Source: Candidatus Liptonbacteria bacterium CG11_big_fil_rev_8_21_14_0_20_35_14
GTDB lineage: Bacteria > Patescibacteriota > Minisyncoccia > UBA6257 > XYB1-36-10
Assembly: GCA_002796205.1 (NCBI GenBank)
Contig: PCWO01000020.1
Location: forward strand, 1 to 21,187
Length of the DNA: 21,187 nt
Direction: 5' to 3'
The notes beneath the pieces were generated by a model, which saw nothing but the letters and a program-made list of their open reading frames with translations, did no database searches and was not told the origin of the DNA. Shown one piece after another: positions 14,119 through 19,160 of the stretch (position 1 is its first letter; each line of letters begins with the position of its first letter). The position numbers and the translations under genes are program-made.

Positions 14119-14715
14119 TTAGAAAAAATTTCTGCTATTACCTAAATTTCTAACAGTATAACTAATGTCTCGGGCGAGACGGCTATACTGTTGAAGTTCG
14201 TGTTGTTGTTGGCGGGCTCGATCCATCGCCTGGCGATGGTCAAGCTCCTGTTGGCGTCGGGCATCGTTGTTTATTCTTTCCATGACATAAACGTCATCTT
14301 GAGAATAAACGGCTTGTCCGTTGACGGTGGCTACTGAGTGCGTCTCGTATGTATTATAGTGCGCACTCGAGTAATTATTACCAGTGTTAGGTGGGTTGTA
14401 ATACCCACTTAAACTAACTGGACGACCACCGGTATTCATTGGCTGGCTATAACCACGGGGGCTATAGCCGTCGAAGGCGCCTTGCTGATATAAACGTTGA
14501 CGTTGATTGTCAACATAGTTATTTAACAGGGCGCCGCCCAAGGCACCAGCGCCGGCGCCGAGAAGGGTTGATTCGGTGTCGTGACCAATAATTTGGCCGG
14601 CCACACCGCCGATAACTCCGCCCCACATGGCACCTGATTGGGTGGGAGTGGTTTGGCAGCCAGTGTTTAAAAAAATAACAAAAACTGAAACTATAAGAAG
14701 GATTAGATTTTTCAT
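14119..14715 (-). CDS. Glycine-zipper lipoprotein
   Basis: Exported lipoprotein of unknown role, 198 aa. A signal peptide (MKNLILLIVSVFVIFLNTGC) ends in the lipobox LNTG-C20, so Cys20 would be lipidated. A glycine zipper follows (about 31-66: GGVIGGVAGQIIGHDTESTLLGAGAGALGGALL), as in the 17-kDa antigen/SlyB-like and YMGG families that pack in membranes. Then come a Tyr/Asn/Gly/Pro-rich linker (~80-125) and a Gln/Arg-rich predicted coiled coil (~150-185). It has a perfect TTGACA-17-TATAAT promoter and a strong GAAAGGAG Shine-Dalgarno, unlike nearly every other gene here, and its codons are more GC-rich. Together these suggest high expression or relatively recent acquisition. Confidence 0.85.
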   Translation of the reverse strand: MKNLILLIVSVFVIFLNTGCQTTPTQSGAMWGGVIGGVAGQIIGHDTESTLLGAGAGALGGALLNNYVDNQRQRLYQQGAFDGYSPRGYSQPMNTGGRPVSLSGYYNPPNTGNNYSSAHYNTYETHSVATVNGQAVYSQDDVYVMERINNDARRQQELDHRQAMDRARQQQHELQQYSRLARDISYTVRNLGNSRNFF

Positions 14716-14722
14716 CTTCCTT

Positions 14723-14730
14723 CTCCTTTC
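14723..14730 (-). promoter_or_regulatory. Strong Shine-Dalgarno site of the lipoprotein gene
   Basis: GAAAGGAG on the minus strand lies 7 bases upstream of the ATG at 14715 and decides that start. It is the only strong Shine-Dalgarno sequence in the window. Confidence 0.8.
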
Positions 14731-14761
14731 TTATTAAATTTTTAATGATGATTCTTTTTAT

Positions 14762-14790
14762 ATTATAGCATACTTTATAAACTATGTCAA
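14762..14790 (-). promoter_or_regulatory. Perfect-consensus promoter of the lipoprotein gene
   Basis: On the minus strand TTGACA (14790-14785), a 17-bp spacer and TATAAT (14767-14762) match both hexamers exactly. The predicted 5' UTR is ~40 nt. Confidence 0.85.
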
Positions 14791-14876
14791 GTATTATGGG
14801 TAATGTGCACAGACATATAGAGGGTAATTATTTTTATGAAAAATCAAACCTTTCATTTATTTTTTGACAAAGTATA

Positions 14877-14905
14877 TTGATTTTCAGTGTTAAGGGGAGC
14901 ATAAT
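14877..14905 (+). promoter_or_regulatory. Candidate promoter of the pilus ATPase gene
   Basis: TTGATT at 14877-14882, a 17-bp spacer and CATAAT at 14900-14905. A TTGACA at 14864-14869 is also present but has no good -10 at standard spacing. The leader would be ~26 nt without a Shine-Dalgarno motif. Confidence 0.45.
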
Positions 14906-14937
14906 GTTAGTAATTTTAAAAAAAGTTTTTTATATTT

Positions 14938-16638
14938 ATGTTTTCTAATAACAATACAGCTGTAGCGGAAAGACTGATACGCTTTAATCAGGAGGCGGAG
15001 GAGCGTGATGCCCAGCGTAGAGCCTCAAAACTCAAAAAACCTTATTTAAATTTAATAAAAACTCCAATAGAAATTGAGGCTCTAGCTCTTATTCCTAAAG
15101 CGGTGGCGCTAGAAAATAGAATAGCGGTTGTTAATTTAGTTAATAAAGATTTAATTGTGGCAGTTTTTGATTTATCTAATCCAAAAATTGAGGAGGAGGT
15201 AAAAAAAATAGAATCTTTGGGTTATAGAGTGCAATTATTTATCGTGTCTGAATCTTCTTTGCGACACGCGTTTAGTTTTTATCAATATGTGGTTAAAAAA
15301 GGAGATGATATAGTGGGAAAAGTTTCTATAAACGCAGAGGATATAGAATTATTAAAAAAAACTATCAAGACAGTAGCTGATTTAAGTAAAAATTTATTAG
15401 CTTTAAATTTTAATTCACTACCCGTGGCCAAACTGGTCGGTTCGGTGCTCGGGGGAGCGATGGCACTGTCGGCCTCGGATGTGCATTTTGAGCCAACTAA
15501 AGATGGGGTAGCGGTCAGGCTTAGAATTGATGGAGTTTTACAGGAGGTTTTTGGTGTTCAGACTCATGAGTTTATTCCGTCTGATTTTTATAAGCAGATA
15601 GTTTCTAGAATAAAATTATTAGCCGGTTTAAAACTTAATATAAGAGACGAGGCGCAGGATGGGCGGTTTACTATAGGACTAAAAATACATGACGTGGAGG
15701 TCCGGGTGGCGGTAGCGCCGTCGGAGTTTGGCGAGGTTATGGTGCTTCGTATACTTGATCCAAGGGCTATTCAGGTTGGTTTTTCGGATTTAGGTTTTTC
15801 AGATTATGACTTAAAAACTATAGAGCAAGAACTTAAAAAACCAAATGGAATGATTTTAAATACGGGGCCAACCGGAAGTGGAAAAACAACAACCCTATAT
15901 TCGTTTTTGAGAAAAGTTTCAACGCCGGAAAATAAAGTCATTACGATTGAGGATCCAATTGAGTATCATTTAGAGGGGATTGAACAAACCCAGGTTGACG
16001 GGGCGGCTAATTATACTTTTGCCCTAGGACTGCGGTCGTTAATGAGGCAGGATCCGGATGTAATATTGGTGGGTGAGATACGAGACGAGGATACGGCCTC
16101 GATTGCGGTTAACGCGGCGTTGACGGGGCATTTAGTACTTTCAACGCTACACACAAACAACGCGGCGGGGGCGATAGCGAGGTTGGTAGATTTAAAGGTA
16201 AAGGAAAATATTATTACGAGTGCGGTTAATTTGGTAATCGCCCAAAGATTGGTGCGTAAGGTTTGTGTTAAATGCGCTAAAAAAAGAGAATTAAATTCTG
16301 ATGAAAAAAATAAAGTAGCTAAATTTTTGCAGAAATTTTCCGGGCGAGAGGATTTGAAAAAAATAAAAACAGTCTCGGCAGTTTATGAGGTTATAAAAAA
16401 TAATAATTGTGAGGCTTGTGGCGGAGTTGGTTACAAGGGGAGAGTCGGTTTGTTTGAGCTCATGGTTATAGATGATAATATAAGAAAGATAGTTGAGAGC
16501 GAGGCGTCTTTGACTGACATTGAGAAAATAGCGGTGCAAAATGGAATGATGAAAATGCAGGAGGATGGGATAGTTAAGGTTTTAAATGGAGTAACGACAT
16601 TTCCTGAGGTGGAAAGAGTAACGGGAGTGATAGATTAG
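14938..16638 (+). CDS. pilB: Type IV pilus assembly / type II secretion ATPase (PilB/GspE family)
   Basis: Cytoplasmic hexameric motor ATPase that powers pilus extension or pseudopilus assembly, 566 aa. After a charged N-terminal segment comes an MshEN/GspE_N-like domain (~35-125), then the ATPase core: ASDVHFEP (179-186), Walker A TGPTGSGKTT (309-318), the Asp box IEDPIEY (337-343), Walker B DPDVILVGEIRD (372-383) and the His box LTGHLVLSTLHTN (395-407). A zinc site is formed by C443-x2-C446 and C491-x2-C494, with the latter in NNNCEACGGVGYKGR. These features fit PilB or GspE; retraction ATPase PilT is unlikely because the N domain and Cys4 site are present. No other pilus genes lie in the window, so the partner system cannot be decided here. 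Confidence 0.9.
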   Translation: MFSNNNTAVAERLIRFNQEAEERDAQRRASKLKKPYLNLIKTPIEIEALALIPKAVALENRIAVVNLVNKDLIVAVFDLSNPKIEEEVKKIESLGYRVQLFIVSESSLRHAFSFYQYVVKKGDDIVGKVSINAEDIELLKKTIKTVADLSKNLLALNFNSLPVAKLVGSVLGGAMALSASDVHFEPTKDGVAVRLRIDGVLQEVFGVQTHEFIPSDFYKQIVSRIKLLAGLKLNIRDEAQDGRFTIGLKIHDVEVRVAVAPSEFGEVMVLRILDPRAIQVGFSDLGFSDYDLKTIEQELKKPNGMILNTGPTGSGKTTTLYSFLRKVSTPENKVITIEDPIEYHLEGIEQTQVDGAANYTFALGLRSLMRQDPDVILVGEIRDEDTASIAVNAALTGHLVLSTLHTNNAAGAIARLVDLKVKENIITSAVNLVIAQRLVRKVCVKCAKKRELNSDEKNKVAKFLQKFSGREDLKKIKTVSAVYEVIKNNNCEACGGVGYKGRVGLFELMVIDDNIRKIVESEASLTDIEKIAVQNGMMKMQEDGIVKVLNGVTTFPEVERVTGVID

Positions 16639-16662
16639 AAAGAAGTTTGAAATATTATAAAA

Positions 16663-16814
16663 ATAAAAGCCTTAAATCTGTGGGCGAGCTTCATGGAGGA
16701 AGCTAAGAAAATCTTTAAAAAGAAATTTTGAAATTATTTTGAGGTGGAGACTCGCTTAAGACCAGTCTCTCCTTAACGTCAAATAATTCCTGCCCACAGA
16801 TTTAAGGCTTTTAT
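16663..16814 (+). ncRNA. Candidate structured RNA element closed by a 23-bp stem (upstream of ruvB)
   Basis: Arms 16663-16685 and 16792-16814 are perfectly complementary (core GCCTTAAATCTGTGGGC). Inside are three separate helices: AGCTTC/GAAGCT (16687-16704), an AT-rich hairpin at 16708-16729, and a longer arm 16732-16788 whose base AATTATTT..GA pairs with TCAAATAATT. That arm's top is GGAGACT with AGTCTC plus CC across a bulge (16746-16772). A four-helix branched fold of 152 nt with a perfect closing stem is far more than a simple terminator needs. It does not match tmRNA, SRP RNA or RNase P RNA hallmarks that I know. Strand is assigned only because it fits flanking transcription. It could also be an attenuator or a small non-autonomous mobile element. 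Confidence 0.45.
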
Positions 16815-16884
16815 AATAATTTAATAACTTGCGTATTTTAGCATAGTTTATTTTGTTTGTCAATATGCTTGCCTAACCTTATTT

Positions 16885-16893
16885 TGGTATAGT
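16885..16893 (+). promoter_or_regulatory. Extended -10 promoter of ruvB
   Basis: TGG followed by TATAGT (16888-16893) is an extended -10 motif with no good -35 at normal spacing. The predicted start (~16900) is 2-4 bases before the ATG at 16903, so the transcript would be near-leaderless. A TTGTCA (16858-16863) with TATTTT 17 bp downstream is an alternative. Confidence 0.45.
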
Positions 16894-16902
16894 AAAGGTA
16901 AT

Positions 16903-17922
16903 ATGGAGGATATTTTGGGAAAAGAGGGGAATAATTTTTTGGAGTTTGACCAGGCGCTTCGGCCGGATTCTTTTGAGGCTTATATTGGTCAGGAAAAGGT
17001 AAAGGAAAATTTGGCGATTATTATTGAGGCGGCGCAGGGTAGAGGGGAGAGTATAGATCACATTCTTTTACACGGGCAGGCGGGGCTGGGAAAGACGACA
17101 CTGGCTTTGATTATGGCTAAGGCGCTGGCAGTGCCAATTAGAGTGGCGAGTGGGCCGACCTTGAAGAAGGTGGGGGATTTGGCGGCGATACTGTCTAACC
17201 TTGAGCCTAACACAATTTTGTTTATAGATGAGGCACATAGGTTAAATAGAATGGTAGAGGAGTTTTTGTATCCGGCGATGGAGAGTCGGAAACTGCATTT
17301 AATTATCGGGAAGGGCCCGGGAGCGCGGACTTTGAGTTTGGATTTACCGCCGTTTACTTTAATAGCGGCGACGACGCGAGCCGACTTGTTATCCTCGCCT
17401 CTACGAAGTCGTTTTGGGGCAACCTTTAAATTGGATTTTTATAATAATGAGGACATAAAAGAAATTATTAGAAGGTCGGCTAAACTTTTGGGAGTTGAGG
17501 TGCAGTCTTTGGCGGTTGAGGTGCTGGCAAAATCATCTCGGGCGACGCCGAGAGTGGCTAATAGACTTTTGAAAAGGGCGCGAGATTATGCGCAGGTAAA
17601 AAGTAATGGAGTGATAGACGAGGAGGTGGCTTTAAAGACTCTTAAATTACTAGAGGTGGATGAGATTGGGCTGGAAAATCACGATAGAGAATTTTTAAGA
17701 ATCATCGTGGAAACTTTTAATAGAGGGCCGGTTGGGATTGAGACTTTGGCGGCGGCGCTCTGCGAGGAGAGGAGTGTGATTGAGGATGTGTATGAGCCGT
17801 ATTTAATGAGGGTGGGATTTTTGAAGAGAACGTCGGCGGGGAGGGTGGTGACGGAGGCGGCTTTGGCTCATTTAAATATAAAAACCAAGGAGCAAAGAAT
17901 GTTAGATGACTATTTAAAATGA
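16903..17922 (+). CDS. ruvB: Holliday junction branch migration helicase RuvB
   Basis: AAA+ motor that, with RuvA, drives branch migration of Holliday junctions before RuvC cleavage. The 339-aa product opens with the family's RPDSFEAYIGQEKVKENL (20-37). It has Walker A GQAGLGKTT (58-66), Walker B LFIDEAHRL (106-114), sensor 1 AATTRA (155-160), the arginine-finger segment LRSRFG (167-172), and the C-terminal winged helix with GPVGIETLAAAL and the DVYEPYLMRVGFLKRT block. GTG or upstream starts are not needed: the first ATG gives a normal length. It heads the operon ruvB-LTD protein-tsaE with an ATGA overlap to the next gene. G-rich codon choice (GGG, GCG) is stronger than in neighbouring genes. 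Confidence 0.97.
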   Translation: MEDILGKEGNNFLEFDQALRPDSFEAYIGQEKVKENLAIIIEAAQGRGESIDHILLHGQAGLGKTTLALIMAKALAVPIRVASGPTLKKVGDLAAILSNLEPNTILFIDEAHRLNRMVEEFLYPAMESRKLHLIIGKGPGARTLSLDLPPFTLIAATTRADLLSSPLRSRFGATFKLDFYNNEDIKEIIRRSAKLLGVEVQSLAVEVLAKSSRATPRVANRLLKRARDYAQVKSNGVIDEEVALKTLKLLEVDEIGLENHDREFLRIIVETFNRGPVGIETLAAALCEERSVIEDVYEPYLMRVGFLKRTSAGRVVTEAALAHLNIKTKEQRMLDDYLK

Positions 17923-18422
17923 GTTTAGTGATTAACGAGGTTTTGGCTAATCCGGTAGGCAAGGATACAGAGGGAGAGTTTATTGAGATATATAATAATA
18001 GTAAGGATAGTATTTTTTTGACGGGATATTATTTAGCGGATGAGAGCGGAAAAACTTTTAATTTAAAGGGAGAGATTGAAGGGCTGGAATATAAAGTTTT
18101 TTATTATAAGGATACAGGGATAAATATAAATAATAATGAGGAAATTATTTATTTAAAAAAGGGAGGAGAGGTGGTTGATGAGGTGGTGTTAAGTGGAGTA
18201 CTTGAGGGAATGAGTTTAGCGAGAGTAGGAGAAAATTTTATTTTTACTAATAATATAACAGAGGGTGCGGGGTTAATAATGAGCGAGGAGAAAACTTTGG
18301 ATAATATTAATTTAATAGATAACGCCAGTTTAAATTCGGTAGTTATAACCGGAGTTTTAATTTCAATAATTTTTGGTTTTGTAGTATGGTTTCTTTATAG
18401 AATTTTAACTTTATATGAGTAA
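17919..18422 (+). CDS. Lamin-tail-domain protein with C-terminal membrane anchor
   Basis: 167-aa protein of unknown function. Residues 1-110 match the lamin tail domain (LTD) pattern: VINEVLANPVGKDTEGEFIEIYNNS, then TGYYLADESGKTFNL and later strands, a beta-sandwich known from nuclear lamins and many secreted bacterial proteins. A single hydrophobic helix at ~140-162 (SVVITGVLISIIFGFVVWFL) lies six residues from the C terminus. There is no signal peptide, so the protein looks tail-anchored with the LTD in the cytoplasm; this is inference, and N-out insertion cannot be excluded. It overlaps ruvB by four bases and tsaE by eight, so it is translated with both. The function is not known. Confidence 0.85.
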   Translation: MSLVINEVLANPVGKDTEGEFIEIYNNSKDSIFLTGYYLADESGKTFNLKGEIEGLEYKVFYYKDTGININNNEEIIYLKKGGEVVDEVVLSGVLEGMSLARVGENFIFTNNITEGAGLIMSEEKTLDNINLIDNASLNSVVITGVLISIIFGFVVWFLYRILTLYE

Positions 18423-18855
18423 GGAAAAAAAAGTAGAAAGTGATAAACAAATGGAGGAGTTGGCGGAGGATTTTATTAAATCTTTAAAGCCTTATAAAAA
18501 TAAGGCCAAGGTGGTTTTTTTAAAGGGGGAGCTTGGGGCCGGAAAGACGACGTTTACAAGAGGTGTTTTGCAGGTTTTGGGAGTTAAAAAAAATGTAACT
18601 AGCCCGACGTTTGTTTTGATGAAAAAATATGTTTTGGATAATAAAGATTTTAAAACTTTATATCACATAGATGCTTATAGGCTTAAGGAAAAAGACGGAG
18701 ATATTTTAGGTATAAATAATTTAGAAAAACATAAGGCAAATTTAATATTTATAGAGTGGCCAGAGAGGCTTTATAAAAAAATTCCTAAAGAGGCAGTGGT
18801 TATAAATTTTTTGCATGGTAAATTGGAAAATGAGAGAGTGGTTAGGTTTAGTTAA
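18415..18855 (+). CDS. tsaE: tRNA threonylcarbamoyladenosine biosynthesis ATPase TsaE
   Basis: P-loop ATPase that works with TsaB and TsaD to make t6A37 on tRNAs reading ANN codons. The 146-aa length is normal. Visible motifs are Walker A GELGAGKTT (38-46), the switch segment VTSPTF (61-66), HIDAYRL (84-90) and IEWPERL (~107-113). It is the last gene of the ruvB operon, starting eight bases inside the LTD gene. tsaB and tsaD are not in the window. No clear terminator follows; the structured element at 18929 may serve. Confidence 0.95.
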   Translation: MSKEKKVESDKQMEELAEDFIKSLKPYKNKAKVVFLKGELGAGKTTFTRGVLQVLGVKKNVTSPTFVLMKKYVLDNKDFKTLYHIDAYRLKEKDGDILGINNLEKHKANLIFIEWPERLYKKIPKEAVVINFLHGKLENERVVRFS

Positions 18856-18878
18856 AGTTTATAATATTTACATACTTA

Positions 18879-19096
18879 AATAGATTTTAAAAAAAGAGAA
18901 TAAGTAAATATATATAAAATTTTTATCTGCTCCATAATTTATATAAATAGGTGATAAAGAACCTTATAAACAATAGTCGTCTAACGGCGTTAAAGAGGCC
19001 TTTAACTTGTTAGAACTCCTTTGTTTAAAAAGAACCTTATCAATTATTTATATAAATTACGGAGCTTATTTATTAGGGAATAGATTTTTAAAAAAA
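18879..19096. repeat. A/T-rich direct repeats flanking the polA-upstream element
   Basis: AATAGATTTTAAAAAAA at 18879-18895 recurs as AATAGATTTTTAAAAAAA at 19079-19096, exactly 200 bp apart, bracketing the rod-like element at unequal distances. They may be remnants of a duplication, or chance in AT-rich DNA. Confidence 0.3.
18929..19065 (+). ncRNA. Candidate rod-like structured RNA element upstream of polA
   Basis: Outer arms 18929-18949 (GCTCCATAATTTATATAAATA) and 19045-19065 pair over 20 of 21 positions. The rod continues through GATAA/TTATC (18953-18957 with 19037-19041), AAACAA/TTGTTT (18968-18973 with 19021-19026), TCTAAC/GTTAGA (18980-18985 with 19009-19014) and GTTAAAG/CTTTAAC (18989-19006) with loop AGGC. 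Internal loops of ~6 nt separate the helices, a shape reminiscent of 6S RNA, but I cannot show homology. A 12-nt direct repeat AAAGAACCTTAT occurs at 18956 and 19029, inside the element. Strand is assigned from flanking transcription only. It occupies most of the 305-bp gap between tsaE and polA. Confidence 0.42.
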
Positions 19097-19147
19097 TAAA
19101 TTATTAGTTTTAAATTATATTATATTCGCGTTTTTGTTTTAGTTATA

Positions 19148-19153
19148 TATAAT
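19148..19153 (+). promoter_or_regulatory. Perfect -10 box directly upstream of polA
   Basis: TATAAT ends at 19153, placing the start at about 19160, next to the ATG at 19161. The -35 at 17-bp spacing (TTCGCG) is poor. If active, it makes polA mRNA leaderless. Confidence 0.4.
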
Positions 19154-19160
19154 AGGATTA

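Noticed and set aside
16663..16814. tmRNA, SRP RNA or RNase P RNA
   Set aside because: No tRNA-like end, no GGAAGCAGCC-type SRP loop and no RNase P conserved core; the size and fold also differ.
16663..16814. MITE with TA target duplication
   Set aside because: Flanking TA is part of the symmetric arms themselves, no transposase or second copy is visible in the window, and the interior is structured. Kept only as an alternative explanation.
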